Assembly: GCF_039830145.1 (NCBI RefSeq) | Contig: NZ_CP156082.1 | Span: 80,001-144,000 of the forward strand | Source: Croceibacterium sp. TMG7-5b_MA50 | Lineage (GTDB): Bacteria > Pseudomonadota > Alphaproteobacteria > Sphingomonadales > Sphingomonadaceae | DNA: 64,000 bases | Direction: 5' to 3' | Shown: positions 19,248-29,945 of the stretch, piece after piece | Numbering within the stretch: the first letter of the stretch is position 1 | Layout of the letters: the number at the start of each line of letters is the position of its first letter | Made by a program: the position numbers and the translations under genes | Notes under the pieces: generated by a model | Told to the model about the DNA's origin: nothing | The model's input: only the letters and a program-made list of their open reading frames with translations | Databases searched by the model: none

Positions 19248-20657
19248 TCAACCGAACCGCGCCTGCAGCATGTGCCATGCGGCCCGAAGGCCTAGCGCCT
19301 CACCGCCGCGGGGGCGACCCGGCCGGGCGGCGGGGTTCCAGGCGAAGGTGTCGAAATGCGCCCAGTCTATCGGCTGGCCGGCGGCATCCTTCCCCACGAA
19401 GCGGTCGAGGAACAGCGCAGCGGTGATCGCCCCGGCGAAGCCGTTGCTGGTGGCGTTGTTGGTATCGGCGATGTCGGACTTCAGCCCCTCGGCATAAGGC
19501 TGGTGCAGCGGTAGGCGCCAGACCGGATCGTCCTCCGCCCGCCCGGCCGCCAGCAATGCGTCCGCCGTGGCATCTTCCCGCGCGAACAATGCCGGCAGGT
19601 CCGGGCCGAGCGCCACCCGCGCCGCGCCGGTCAGGGTGGCGAAATCGAGGATCAGCTGCGGGTTTTCCTCGCTGGCGCGGGTCAGCGCGTCGCCCAGGAT
19701 CAGGCGCCCCTCGGCATCGGTATTGCCGATCTCGACGCTCAGCCCCTTGCGGCTGCGCAGCACGTCGCCCGGGCGGAAGGAATTGCCGGCGATGGCGTTC
19801 TCCACTGCCGGCACTAGGCAGTGCAGGCGCACGTCCAGCCCGCGTTCCATCACCAGTTGCGCCAGCGCCAGGGCATGCGCGGCGCCGCCCATGTCCTTCT
19901 TCATGAGGAGCATGCCGGCGGACGGCTTGATGTCGAGGCCACCCGAATCGAAGCACACCCCCTTGCCGACAAGCGCCAGCACCGGCGCGTCGGCGCGGCC
20001 CCCCGGAAGACTCCAGGTCAGGTGCAGCAGGCGCGGCGCATGGTGGCGGGCGGCGGCGCGGCCGACGGCGTGCACCATCGGGTACTCCGCCTCCAGCGTC
20101 TCCCCGCGAGTCACCTGCAGCTGTGCACGGTGCTCTCCGGCGATCCGTTCGGCCACCTCCTCCAGCGCGGCGGGGCCCATGTCCTCCGCCGGGGTGTTCA
20201 CGAGGTCGCGGACCAGCGCCACCGCCCGTGCCTCCGCCAAAGCGGGTTCGATGGCGGCAGCATCGCCGGTGAGCAGGATGCGCGGGCCTTCGGCAGCGGA
20301 GTCCTGGCGGTAGCGGTCGAAGCGGTATTGCGCGGTCTGCCAGCCGAGCAGCGCGCGGCCGGCGCCGGCACCCTCCAGCCGGTAGGTGCCGGCGGGCAGC
20401 GCCTCTGCCAGTTTCGCCAGGCACCAGCTGGTCGGCTGCACCGGATCGGCAACCCCGCCAAGCGCCTGCCAGGTCTCGCCATCGGGCAGGATGGCGGTCT
20501 GGCCGGCCTTGCCGGTGAAGCGCTGCGCGGAAAGGGCCGCACGCTGGGGACCGCTGAGAGTGCCGGCGAAACCGGCAAAGCCTTCGACGGTTGTCAGGCG
20601 GAGGGAGGTTGCCGTCTGGCCGCGATCCGGCTGGATCAATTCGATGTTCATGCCCAT
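19248..20657 (-). CDS. leucyl aminopeptidase family protein (M17)
   Basis: A 469 aa cytoplasmic di-zinc aminopeptidase. The catalytic C-domain is complete: VGKGVCFDSGGLDIKPSAG (metal-binding and active-site lysine segment), KKDMGGAAHALAL, and the family signature NTDAEGRLILGDAL. The N-terminal 150 residues are divergent, as in the PepB-like subgroup, so substrate preference is open. The ATG at 20657 is chosen (a second at 20651 is possible). Divergent from the lipoprotein at 20707; the SH3 gene follows after 43 nt. Confidence 0.92.
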   Translation of the reverse strand: MGMNIELIQPDRGQTATSLRLTTVEGFAGFAGTLSGPQRAALSAQRFTGKAGQTAILPDGETWQALGGVADPVQPTSWCLAKLAEALPAGTYRLEGAGAGRALLGWQTAQYRFDRYRQDSAAEGPRILLTGDAAAIEPALAEARAVALVRDLVNTPAEDMGPAALEEVAERIAGEHRAQLQVTRGETLEAEYPMVHAVGRAAARHHAPRLLHLTWSLPGGRADAPVLALVGKGVCFDSGGLDIKPSAGMLLMKKDMGGAAHALALAQLVMERGLDVRLHCLVPAVENAIAGNSFRPGDVLRSRKGLSVEIGNTDAEGRLILGDALTRASEENPQLILDFATLTGAARVALGPDLPALFAREDATADALLAAGRAEDDPVWRLPLHQPYAEGLKSDIADTNNATSNGFAGAITAALFLDRFVGKDAAGQPIDWAHFDTFAWNPAARPGRPRGGEALGLRAAWHMLQARFG

Positions 20658-20706
20658 ACAAAGTCCCGCTTGCCTGTTTGCGCGAGGTTTGGAAAGGTTG
20701 CCCGTG

Positions 20707-21561
20707 ATGCGTCTGGTTCTCCTGCTTGCCTGTGCCGCGGCGCTTGCCGGCTGCACCGGTTCTGCCGACGGGCAGGAAGAAGGGCAGGCCGCCGCGCCCG
20801 CGCCTGCCGCCTCCGCCTCGGGGATCGTGGCGTCACCGAGTCCTCAGCCAACCGAAACCGGCCTTGCCGCGCGCGACGCCGCCGGTGCGCGCAGCGTGTC
20901 GGAAGAGACCGACGATTACCTGTTCACCTACAGCTATCCGACCAAGGCGGGTGCCATCCCGGCGCTGGGCGACTGGCTGGACGGGGAGCTGGAGGAACGC
21001 CGGAGCGAGCTTGCGCGGGAAGCGGCGCAGGCGCGGCGGGAGGCGCGGGCCGACGGGTTCCCGTACAACAAGCACAGCTACCAGGCGGAATGGAAGGTCG
21101 TCGCCGACATTCCCGGCTGGTTGAGCATGTCCAACGAGTTCAGCACCTACAGCGGCGGCGCCCATGGCATCTACGGCGTGAACTCGCTGCTCTGGGACAA
21201 GAGCGCCAATGAGGCGATGGACGCGATCCAGCTGTTCGCATCGGCGAAGGCGCTGGAAGACGCGCTGGGCGATCGGTTCTGCGACGGGCTGGACAAGGCG
21301 CGGGAGGCGCGCCGCGGCACGCCGGTGGACCGCGATGCCGACGATCCGTTCAACGACTGCCCCGGTATCGACGAACTGACCGTGCTGGTCGGGTCCGGTG
21401 GCGGGCGCCGCTTCGACCGGCTGACGCTGTATGCCGGCCCGTATGTGGCGGGACCTTATGCCGAAGGGGACTTCCGCGTGAACCTGCCCGTGGACCAGGC
21501 GGTCATGGATGCGGTCAAGCCGCGTTACCGCGACAGCTTCGCGGCTCGCAATCGGGCATAA
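20707..21561 (+). CDS. DUF4163/DUF3298 lipoprotein
   Basis: A 284 aa predicted lipoprotein with signal MRLVLLLACAAALAGC (lipobox LAGC at residue 16). After a low-complexity A/P linker comes a DUF4163-like domain (TDDYLFTYSYPTKAGAIPALGDWLDG) and a DUF3298-like domain with NEFSTYSGGAHGIYGVNSLLWD, the architecture of the RsiV/PdaC accessory region. RsiV-type domains bind lysozyme in Gram-positives, but the role in proteobacteria is unknown. It precedes map by 19 nt in the same direction. Confidence 0.82.
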   Translation: MRLVLLLACAAALAGCTGSADGQEEGQAAAPAPAASASGIVASPSPQPTETGLAARDAAGARSVSEETDDYLFTYSYPTKAGAIPALGDWLDGELEERRSELAREAAQARREARADGFPYNKHSYQAEWKVVADIPGWLSMSNEFSTYSGGAHGIYGVNSLLWDKSANEAMDAIQLFASAKALEDALGDRFCDGLDKAREARRGTPVDRDADDPFNDCPGIDELTVLVGSGGGRRFDRLTLYAGPYVAGPYAEGDFRVNLPVDQAVMDAVKPRYRDSFAARNRA

Positions 21562-21580
21562 GCGCCGCTATATCGCGGCG

Positions 21581-22408
21581 ATGACGCAATATCAGCATAT
21601 CGAGGCGGACGAGACCGTCTATCGCGACGGAACCATCAAGCTGCACGGGCCGGACGGGTTTGCCGGCATGCGCCGCGCCGGGCGGCTGGCGGCCGAGATC
21701 CTCGACGCGATCGGCGAGCATGTGCGTCCCGGCGTCACCACGGCGGAGCTCGACACCCGCATCCGGGAGATGATGCTGGATGGCGGCGCGGTGCCGGCGA
21801 CGCTTGGCTATCGCGGCTACACCCACTCCTCCTGCATCTCCATCAACCACGTCGTCTGCCACGGCATCCCGTCGTCCAAGGCGCTGAAGGATGGCGACAT
21901 CCTCAACATCGACGTGACGCCGCTGCTGGACGGCTGGCATGGCGACAGCAGCCGGATGTATGTGGCGGGCGAGGCGTCGATCAAGGCGCGCAAGCTGATC
22001 GAGGTCACCTATGAGTGCCTGATGATCGGCATTGAACAGGCCCGCCCCGGCGCCCGGCTGGGCGACATCGGCGCTGCGATCCAGGCCCATGCGGAAGGGC
22101 ACCGCTACGGCGTGGTGCGGGATTTCTGCGGCCACGGCGTCGGCCGGCTGTTCCATGACGCGCCCGAGGTCGTCCATGCCGCCCGCGCCGGCACCGGGCC
22201 GGAGCTGAAGGCAGGCATGATCTTCACCATCGAGCCGATGATCAATTACGGTCGCCCGGCGGTGAAGGTGCTGAACGACGGCTGGACCGCCGTGACGAGG
22301 GACAAGAGTCTGTCCGCGCAGTTCGAGCATTCGATCGGCATTACCGACAATGGCTGCGAGATCTTCACCGGCAGCCCGGCCGGTATCGAGAAGCCGGTTT
22401 TCGCCTAG
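21581..22408 (+). CDS. map: methionine aminopeptidase, type I
   Basis: Removes the initiator methionine from new proteins. The 275 aa protein has the five metal ligands in context: D in LNIDVTPLLDGWHGDSSRM (both aspartates), H in CGHGVGRLFHDAPEV, E in FTIEPMINYG and E in SAQFEHSIGITD. Start ATG 21581 is preceded by the DUF4163 lipoprotein gene. The last 4 nt overlap the end of the convergent ccmB gene. Confidence 0.96.
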   Translation: MTQYQHIEADETVYRDGTIKLHGPDGFAGMRRAGRLAAEILDAIGEHVRPGVTTAELDTRIREMMLDGGAVPATLGYRGYTHSSCISINHVVCHGIPSSKALKDGDILNIDVTPLLDGWHGDSSRMYVAGEASIKARKLIEVTYECLMIGIEQARPGARLGDIGAAIQAHAEGHRYGVVRDFCGHGVGRLFHDAPEVVHAARAGTGPELKAGMIFTIEPMINYGRPAVKVLNDGWTAVTRDKSLSAQFEHSIGITDNGCEIFTGSPAGIEKPVFA

Positions 22409-23079
22409 AAGTCGCGAGCGGCCCGGACCGCCGCGCCTGCGGCAAACGGCGTCAACGCCACCAGCCCGAGGCTGACTGCTCCGCATAAAGCCAGTCCGCT
22501 TTGGGCGATGCCGCTGCCATCCCCGGTCGCCAGCGCTCCCGCGCCGAACACCAGCAGTGGCACCGCCAGCGGGATCAGCAGCAGGCCAGCCAGCGCGGTG
22601 CCACCGCTGCGCAGCCCCAGCGTCAGCGCCGCGATCAGCACTCCGGTCGCGGCTAACCCCGGCGTGCCGGCCAGCAGGCCCAGTTCGACAATCGCCAGCG
22701 TCCGCCCATCCAGCCCCAGCAGCGCGGCGGCGGGCAGGGTCGCCAGCATCAAGGGCGGCCCGATGCTGAGCCAGTGGGCCAGCAGGCGAGAGGCGATCAC
22801 CGCCTCCTCGCTGAGGCCGCGCAGGGTCCATTGGTCGAAGAAGCCAGTGTGGTAGTCAGGCGCGAGCAGGCGATCCAGCGGCAGGATGGCGGCGAGCAGC
22901 GCGGCGACCCAGACGATCCCCCCGCCGCTCCGCGCCAGCAGATCCGGATCCGGCCCCACGGCAAAGGGGTACAGCATGGCGACCGCCAGGAAGAACAGCA
23001 GCGGCAGCAACGTGCCGCCCCGCCGCCCCGGCAGCAGCGCTGCCAGATCGCGCCTCAGCAGTGTCCACAACATGCTCAT
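22405..23079 (-). CDS. ccmB: haem exporter subunit CcmB
   Basis: Membrane subunit of the CcmAB ABC transporter in System I cytochrome c maturation; it works with CcmC-E to release haem-loaded CcmE. The 224 aa protein has six predicted helices and the CcmB opening LLRRDLAALLPGRRGGTLLPLLFFLAV, with FFDQWTLRGLSEEAVIASRL as the conserved cytoplasmic loop. It overlaps ccmA by 4 nt. No ccmC or ccmE is in the window. Confidence 0.93.
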   Translation of the reverse strand: MSMLWTLLRRDLAALLPGRRGGTLLPLLFFLAVAMLYPFAVGPDPDLLARSGGGIVWVAALLAAILPLDRLLAPDYHTGFFDQWTLRGLSEEAVIASRLLAHWLSIGPPLMLATLPAAALLGLDGRTLAIVELGLLAGTPGLAATGVLIAALTLGLRSGGTALAGLLLIPLAVPLLVFGAGALATGDGSGIAQSGLALCGAVSLGLVALTPFAAGAAVRAARDF

Positions 23080-23648
23080 GACGGGTGTGCCCGCAGGTCG
23101 AGCACGGTGGCGCCCGGCAGGGCGATGGGCTGGTGGCTGGCCAGCAGCACGGCGCCACCGGCCATGCGGAACTCCGCCACCAGCTCCTCCACCAGCGCAA
23201 CGCCACTCGTGTCGAGGCCGTTCAGCGGCTCGTCCAGCAGCCAGATATCCGCGCCTTGACCTATCAGGCGCGCCAGCCCGGCACGCTTGCGTTGCCCGGT
23301 GGAAAGATACCGCACCGGCACTTCGGCGAGCGCATCGAGCCCGAGCCGCTCCAACGGCATGACCCCCCGATCAAGCCGCCGCCAGAAACCGAGAGCGCGG
23401 CCGAGCGGCTGATCCTCGTCCAGCGCGACAGCGGCGTCCAGCAACGCGATCGAGCCGCGCCGCTCCACGATACCGACGAAGGGGCGCAGCAGGCCGGCGA
23501 CGATCCGCAACAGGCTGGTCTTGCCGATGCCGTTGGGGCCGGCGAGCTGCAATGCCTGCCCGGGATGCACGGCCAGGTCCACCGGACCCCACAGCAGGCG
23601 GTCACCCCGGCGGCATACCAGCCCGTGCCCTGTGATCCCGCCCTGCAT
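23076..23648 (-). CDS. ccmA: haem exporter ATPase CcmA
   Basis: ATPase of the CcmAB complex, 190 aa. Walker A is GPNGIGKTSLLRI, the ABC signature LSTGQRKRAGLARL and Walker B IWLLDEPLNGLD. The ATG at 23648 gives the family-like start GGITGHGLVCRRGDRLL; an in-frame ATG at 23693 would add 15 residues, and no strong ribosome site separates the two. Divergent from the lipoprotein at 23743, overlapping ccmB by 4 nt. Confidence 0.93.
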   Translation of the reverse strand: MQGGITGHGLVCRRGDRLLWGPVDLAVHPGQALQLAGPNGIGKTSLLRIVAGLLRPFVGIVERRGSIALLDAAVALDEDQPLGRALGFWRRLDRGVMPLERLGLDALAEVPVRYLSTGQRKRAGLARLIGQGADIWLLDEPLNGLDTSGVALVEELVAEFRMAGGAVLLASHQPIALPGATVLDLRAHPS

Positions 23649-23742
23649 CGGCAGCGGGGATAAGCGATCCGTCGCCGGCCGCCAAATGTTCATCGCGCGT
23701 CTTGCCTGCAACGCTATGATCATGGACGCAAGGAGCCTGTCC

Positions 23743-24174
23743 ATGATCCGCCAAGCCGCCATTGCCTGCCTGCTGCTCGCCGCCTGTACCGGGGAGGCCG
23801 ACAATCGCCTGCCGGGCGGCGAGGACACGCGCCCCTATGCCGGCATCGCCCCTGCCGAAACGCTGCGCTTCATCGGCACCGAACCGTTCTGGGGCGGGGA
23901 GGTCAGCCGGGCGGGCCTGCGCTTCAGCGACATCGATGACCAGCAGGGCCGCACCGTAGCGGCCACCTTCTTCCGCGGGCGGGGCGGGGCAAGCTGGTCG
24001 GGCGAGCTGGACGGCGCGCCGTTCACCCTGCTGGCAAGCGAGGGGGAGTGCAGCGACGGCATGTCGGACCGCACCTATCCCTACAGCGTCACCGTCGAAC
24101 GCGGCGAGCAGCTGCTGTCTGGCTGCGGCTGGACAGAAGCGCGACCATTCACGGAGCCGGAAGGCGAGGGCTGA
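23743..24174 (+). CDS. small lipoprotein, COG3650-like
   Basis: A 143 aa predicted lipoprotein: signal MIRQAAIACLLLAAC with the lipobox LLAAC at about residue 15. The mature part holds LRFIGTEPFWGGEVSRAGLRF, reminiscent of COG3650-type lipoproteins (heat-shock HslJ/YbaY-like region); this link is tentative. An AGGAG ribosome site 7 nt upstream fixes the start at 23743 rather than at the ATG 21 nt earlier. It converges on gatB with a 4 nt gap. Confidence 0.75.
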   Translation: MIRQAAIACLLLAACTGEADNRLPGGEDTRPYAGIAPAETLRFIGTEPFWGGEVSRAGLRFSDIDDQQGRTVAATFFRGRGGASWSGELDGAPFTLLASEGECSDGMSDRTYPYSVTVERGEQLLSGCGWTEARPFTEPEGEG

Positions 24175-24178
24175 GGCT

Positions 24179-25681
24179 CTAGCCCAGCTTCGCCTTCAGC
24201 ACCTCGTTCACCACCTGCGGGTTGGCCTTGCCGGCCGTGGCCTTCATCGTCTGCCCGACGAAGAAGCCGAACAGCGCCTGCTTGCCGCCGCGATATTGTT
24301 CAACCTTGTCGGCATTCGCCGCCAGGATCGCGTCCGCCGCCGCCTCGATCGCACCGCTGTCCGATTCCTGCTTCAGCCCCTCACGCTCCACGATCGCGCC
24401 CGGCGCGTCGCCGGTGGCGATCATGGTCTCCAGCACCTGCTTGGCGATGGAGCCGGAGATGGTCCCGCCACCCACCAGCGCCAGCAGCTCCGCCCCGCTC
24501 TCCGCCGTGATCGCGCCATCGTCCAATGCGCGGCCCGCCTTGTTCAGCGCGCCCATCAGTTCGGACAGCAGCCAGTTGGCCGCCTGCTTGGCGACTTCGG
24601 CCGGCTGCTTGTTCTGCGCGGTGGCGCTTGCCAGCAGCAGCGCCTCAAACCAGCGGGCGGTCTCGACCTCCGCAGTCAGCACCTGCGCGTTGTACTCGCT
24701 GAGCCCCAGCTCCTCGATATAGCGGCGCCGCTTGGCATCGGGCAGTTCGGGCAGCGAATCGCGGCACTCGTCGAGGAACGCCTGGTCCAGTTCCAGCGGC
24801 AGCAGGTCCGGATCAGGAAAGTAGCGGTAATCATGCGCGTCTTCCTTGGAGCGCATCGACCGCGTGGTGCCGGTGCCCGGATCGAACAGTCGCGTTTCCT
24901 GCACCACGGTGCCGCCATCTTCGATCAGGTCGACCTGGCGACGGGCCTCATGCTCAATCGTGGCCATGACGAAGCGGACGGAGTTGACGTTCTTCGTCTC
25001 CGTCCGCGTGCCGAACGGCTCGCCGGCTTTACGGACGGAGACGTTGACGTCCGCCCGCATCGATCCTTCCTCCATGTTGCCGTCGCACGAACCGACATAG
25101 CGCAGGATGGCGCGCAGCTTGCGCACATAGGCGCCGGCCTCCGCCGGGCTGCGCATGTCCGGGCGGCTGACGATCTCCATCAGGGCAACGCCGCTGCGAT
25201 TGAGGTCGACATAGGACATGGTCGGGTGCTGGTCGTGCATCAGCTTGCCCGCATCCTGCTCCACATGGATGCGCTCGATCCCGATCACCTTGTCGGCCGG
25301 AATGCCGGCCTTCTCGTCCGCATCGATCGTCAGCGATCCCTCGCCCACCAGCGGATGATATAGCTGGCTGATCTGATAGCCCTGCGGCAGGTCGGCATAG
25401 AAGTAGTTCTTGCGATCGAAACGGCTCCACCGGTTGATCTGCGCGTCGATCGCCATGCCGGTACGCACCGCCTGCCGGATGCATTCGCGGTTGGGCACCG
25501 GCAGCATGCCGGGCATCGCCGCATCGACCAGGCTGACCTGCGCATTCGGCTCCGCCCCGAAGGCGGTGGCCGCGCCGGAGAACAGCTTGGCATTGGAAGT
25601 GACCTGGGCGTGGACCTCGAGGCCGATCACGACCTCCCAGTCCCCGGTGGCGCCATGGATGCGGTAGGTGGAGTCAGTCAT
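24179..25681 (-). CDS. gatB: aspartyl/glutamyl-tRNA amidotransferase subunit B
   Basis: Kinase/activation subunit of GatCAB, which converts mischarged Glu-tRNA-Gln and Asp-tRNA-Asn to the amides. The 500 aa protein opens with [22 protein letters not shown] and shows the catalytic-domain segments [16 protein letters not shown] and [18 protein letters not shown], with a C-terminal YqeY/GatB tail domain (about 355-500). It is separated from gatA by an unrelated acyltransferase gene. Confidence 0.97.
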   Translation of the reverse strand: MTDSTYRIHGATGDWEVVIGLEVHAQVTSNAKLFSGAATAFGAEPNAQVSLVDAAMPGMLPVPNRECIRQAVRTGMAIDAQINRWSRFDRKNYFYADLPQGYQISQLYHPLVGEGSLTIDADEKAGIPADKVIGIERIHVEQDAGKLMHDQHPTMSYVDLNRSGVALMEIVSRPDMRSPAEAGAYVRKLRAILRYVGSCDGNMEEGSMRADVNVSVRKAGEPFGTRTETKNVNSVRFVMATIEHEARRQVDLIEDGGTVVQETRLFDPGTGTTRSMRSKEDAHDYRYFPDPDLLPLELDQAFLDECRDSLPELPDAKRRRYIEELGLSEYNAQVLTAEVETARWFEALLLASATAQNKQPAEVAKQAANWLLSELMGALNKAGRALDDGAITAESGAELLALVGGGTISGSIAKQVLETMIATGDAPGAIVEREGLKQESDSGAIEAAADAILAANADKVEQYRGGKQALFGFFVGQTMKATAGKANPQVVNEVLKAKLG

Positions 25682-25723
25682 GCCGTGCGCGATACCGCCA
25701 CCCGCGCGGCTTGGAAAGCGGCC

Positions 25724-26877
25724 TCAGATGGTCAGCGCCTCCCGCTCCGCCGCGCCCGCGCCCCAGCGGCGCGCATGATCGCGCGACCAACGGCGGGCGG
25801 GCTCCTCGAGCCAGCGGAAGCTGACGGCCGACAGGGCGATGGTGAGCGCGATCAGTGCCAGCGACACCAGCGTCTCCGCCCCATTGCTCAGCGCCAGCGT
25901 GCCGATGCCGCCCGGCGTGGGTCGCGCGGCCACGAGGTCGGGGCGGCCCAGCGCAGTCAGCACCGCCGGTCCGGCGCGCGTCACCGGGGCAATCAGCAGC
26001 ATGTGGAGCATGTAGATGGAATAGGACAGCGTACCGAGCGCGATCATCGGGCGCAGTTGCAACAGGCGGCTGATCCAGCCCTTGTCGCGCGCGAAGACCA
26101 GCACGATCAACGCGAACAGCGCGGAGGTGAGCAGCAGCGTCAGACCGCCCAGCGGCATCGCCGCCAGCAGCCAGACCAGTGCGGCCAGGCATGCAGCCTC
26201 CAGCGCCGTCAACAGGGCAGGGTGGAGATGCGGGTGCCAGTGGCGATGCAGCCAGTGGCAGCCGACCCCCAGGGAGAAGCCGAGGATGCCACGCTGCAGC
26301 AGCCGACCCACCGGCGGATAATTGATGCCCAGCACCAACAGCGCAATGGTCGCGCTCATCAGCAGAACGGCTATCGCAAGGCCGCGTCGCCCGGTCCCGA
26401 ACAGCATGGCGGCGATGGCATACAGGACGATCTCGACCGAGATCGACCAGCTGACCGGCGCATAAGGGTTGTTGGCACCCGTGTCGAACCCGTCGAGCAG
26501 CAGCAGCCCACGCATGAACAGCCACGGATCGCCCGGCCGCCCCAGGGTTCCGACGACGTAGAACCACTGGAATGCACTGGCCACCAGCACCGCGGCCAGA
26601 TGCAGCGGCACCACCCGGCCCAGGCGTAACGCCATGAACTGCCGCCGGCTGAACCCTTGCGCCAGCCGCTCGCCATAGCTGGCGGCGATGACGAAGCCTG
26701 ACAGCACGAAGAAGAAATCGACCATCAGCCAGCCATTGCGCAAGAATGGCAGACCCGCGATCCAGCCGAACGGCCCCATGTGGAACAGCATGACGGCCAC
26801 GGCCGCGACACCGCGCAACGAATCAAGAGCGACGAACCGCCCGCCATCCGGCAGACGGGCGAGCGCCGCGCGGCTGG

Positions 26878-26887
<10 letters not shown>
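25724..26887 (-). CDS. acyltransferase-3 family membrane protein
   Basis: A 387 aa multi-pass protein with about ten predicted helices. It has the family opening [19 protein letters not shown] (R-G and the catalytic-type histidine), [19 protein letters not shown] and a C-terminal WLEEPARRW. Members O-acylate exported sugars such as O-antigen, exopolysaccharide or glycolipids. The GTG start overlaps the gatA stop by 10 nt and gatB follows after 42 nt, so it is embedded in the gat operon. No sugar-pathway partner is adjacent. Confidence 0.88.
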
Positions 26888-28377
<1,490 letters not shown>

Positions 28378-28384
28378 GATAGAC

Positions 28385-28687
28385 CTATTCGATAACCTTG
28401 GGCACGCCGAAGAAGCCGTGCTCCGCCGCCGGGGCATTGGCCAGCACTGCGTCGCGCACGCCGCCGCCGGTCAGCGGATCGGCGTCCACCACATCGTCCC
28501 GCAGGCGCAGCGATTGCGGGATCACGGCGGTCATCGGCTCCACGCCGGTGACATCCACCTGGCCCAGCTGCTCCACGAAGGAGAGGATGCCGTTCAGTTC
28601 GGGCACCATCCTGTCCAGCGCGGCATCGTCCATGCGGATGCGCGCGAGCGAGGCGATCTTGGCGACGGTTGCCTTGTCGACGGACAT
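28385..28687 (-). CDS. gatC: aspartyl/glutamyl-tRNA amidotransferase subunit C
   Basis: A 100 aa stabilising subunit that wraps around GatA and GatB. It has the family N-terminus [19 protein letters not shown], the middle [21 protein letters not shown] and the C-terminal strand-forming [19 protein letters not shown]. Order FKBP-gatC-gatA-acyltransferase-gatB on one strand with short gaps. Confidence 0.96.
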   Translation of the reverse strand: MSVDKATVAKIASLARIRMDDAALDRMVPELNGILSFVEQLGQVDVTGVEPMTAVIPQSLRLRDDVVDADPLTGGGVRDAVLANAPAAEHGFFGVPKVIE

Positions 28688-28699
28688 GCGCGCGCCTGC

Positions 28700-29278
28700 T
28701 TACTGGCCGGCGGGCGGGGCGGAGGGAGCAGCCGGCGGGCCGCCGGGCATCTGCCCCTGCATCATCATCTGCTGCTGCAGCGCCTGGATGCGGCCTTCGA
28801 CCTCCGCCCGGCTCATGAAGTCGTTCAGCGTCACTTCGAACACCAGATCGCTGTTCGGCGGGATCGGCGCGCCCGGCGGCGGCGTCTCGCCATAGGCGAG
28901 CGCGGCCGGGATCTCGAGCCGGTAACGTCCACCCTTCTGCATCTGCTGCAGGCCCTGCAGGAAGCCGGGGATCAGCTGGCCATCCTCCAGCAGCATGGGC
29001 GTGCCGGCGGGCAGCATGCCGGGCGGGAAGGGGGAGGGCTGCGACCGGTCGAACTCGGTCCCGTCGGCCAGCTTGCCGACATAATCGACGAACACGACGT
29101 CCCCCGTCGCCGGTGTGCCACCGGTGCCGGCGGCGATCTGCGTCACGGACACGCCCTGCGGCGCCGCGGCCCAGGCAACGCCGGCCGCCAGCAGGATAAC
29201 CAGCACGACGCCGATCCACAGCTTCGCAAGGGAGCCCTTGGCGATGGGCTGCAACGGTACGCGGGTGATCTCGGTCAT
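28700..29278 (-). CDS. membrane-anchored FKBP-type prolyl isomerase
   Basis: A 192 aa protein with a cytoplasmic N-tail (about 1-18), one membrane helix or uncleaved signal (about 19-39) and an FKBP domain (about 55-155). The domain shows VFVDYVGKLADGTEFDRS, the substrate-pocket run LIPGFLQGLQQMQKGG and IPAALAYGETPP. A glutamine/methionine- and proline-rich tail (about 160-192) follows. It probably folds periplasmic proteins. It lies 12 nt upstream of gatC, an arrangement seen in sphingomonads. Confidence 0.9.
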   Translation of the reverse strand: MTEITRVPLQPIAKGSLAKLWIGVVLVILLAAGVAWAAAPQGVSVTQIAAGTGGTPATGDVVFVDYVGKLADGTEFDRSQPSPFPPGMLPAGTPMLLEDGQLIPGFLQGLQQMQKGGRYRLEIPAALAYGETPPPGAPIPPNSDLVFEVTLNDFMSRAEVEGRIQALQQQMMMQGQMPGGPPAAPSAPPAGQ

Positions 29279-29291
29279 CGGATGGCAGGTC

Positions 29292-29334
29292 CTGAAAAGC
29301 GAAGGGGCGCGAAGGTGATCCCTTGCGCGCCCCC
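29292..29334 (-). terminator. probable terminator after rpsU
   Basis: Read on the minus strand, GGGGCGCG and CGCGCCCC arms with an inner AAGG/CCTT extension form a stem of about 12 bp with one bulged base, followed by the T-rich run TTCGCTTTT. It lies 70 nt after the rpsU stop and just before the FKBP start, so it would separate rpsU from the FKBP-gat operon. Confidence 0.5.
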
Positions 29335-29404
29335 TTGGCCCGGAATGTGGCGACCTGCAAGCGGCGAGGTGGTGCCCCCGCCGGCCGCCAGCATGTGCGA
29401 CGGC

Positions 29405-29611
29405 TTACTTGACGCCGTCACGCTCCGCCCGCTTGCGCTCCATCTTGCGGGCGCGGCGGACAGCGGCCGCCTTCTCGCGGGCGCGCTTCTCGCTCGGCTT
29501 CTCGTAATGGCGGCGCAGCTTCATCTCGCGATACACGCCTTCACGCTGCAGCTTCTTCTTGAGCGCGCGCAGGGCCTGCTCCACATTGTTCTCGCGGACG
29601 ATGATCTGCAT
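29405..29611 (-). CDS. rpsU: 30S ribosomal protein S21
   Basis: A 68 aa basic protein of the small ribosomal subunit involved in start-site recognition. The family sequence is clear: [20 protein letters not shown], then [20 protein letters not shown] and a lysine/arginine-rich C-terminus. The start at 29611 is certain from the family; the frame continues open upstream for 61 codons without coding character. Alphaproteobacterial S21 commonly stands as a single gene, as here. Confidence 0.97.
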   Translation of the reverse strand: MQIIVRENNVEQALRALKKKLQREGVYREMKLRRHYEKPSEKRAREKAAAVRRARKMERKRAERDGVK

Positions 29612-29792
29612 AAAAGTAACGCCACCTCTTTCGTCTGACCTCCCCTGCCAGGCTGCGGCGGGGAGCCAAAAATGATGAAGGAGCCGAATCTGCACGCAGT
29701 TCCGGCGCAAAATGTGCCGGGCGCTTATCGCAGATCGCCACAACAGGCAAGCCGCCGTGCCGTGCCGATGACCAGCCCCCATGGCTCCGGGC

Positions 29793-29823
29793 AAAAAAAG
29801 ACCCGATCGTCACCGACCGGGCC
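29793..29823 (-). terminator. terminator downstream of cysH
   Basis: On the minus strand the arms CCCGGTCG and CGATCGGG pair with one mismatch around a short loop and are followed by GTC and seven T residues. It lies about 120 nt after the cysH stop and probably ends the sulfate-assimilation transcript. Confidence 0.7.
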
Positions 29824-29905
29824 TTGGAAAGTTTGGGAGAGGATGCCTGAAAGGCCTGTCCCGTATGGCTGTGGATCGCGATTCGATATAGCGCATAAAT
29901 CGCAT

Positions 29906-29932
29906 GGTGTGTTGCGTCGGGCGCAACACACC
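29906..29932 (-). repeat. perfect 11 bp inverted repeat after cysH
   Basis: GGTGTGTTGCG (29906-29916) and its exact complement (29922-29932) are separated by 5 nt, 14 nt beyond the cysH stop. No T run follows on either strand, so it does not look like an intrinsic terminator. It could stabilise the cys mRNA 3' end or be a dyad operator. Confidence 0.6.
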
Positions 29933-29945
29933 AACCCTGCGCACG

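Larger units (their letters stand above)
29612..29945. other. 334 nt gap between cysH and rpsU
   Basis: No gene is supported here. The gap holds the rpsU upstream region (about 29612-29790), a rho-independent terminator for the cysH transcript (29793-29823) and a perfect 11 bp hairpin (29906-29932). Open frames on either strand have no recognisable product. An AT-richer segment at 29880-29902 is atypical for the window. Confidence 0.7.

Noticed and set aside
24175-24178. Terminator between the lipoprotein at 23743 and gatB
   Set aside because: Only 4 nt separate the convergent stops, so no room exists outside coding sequence.
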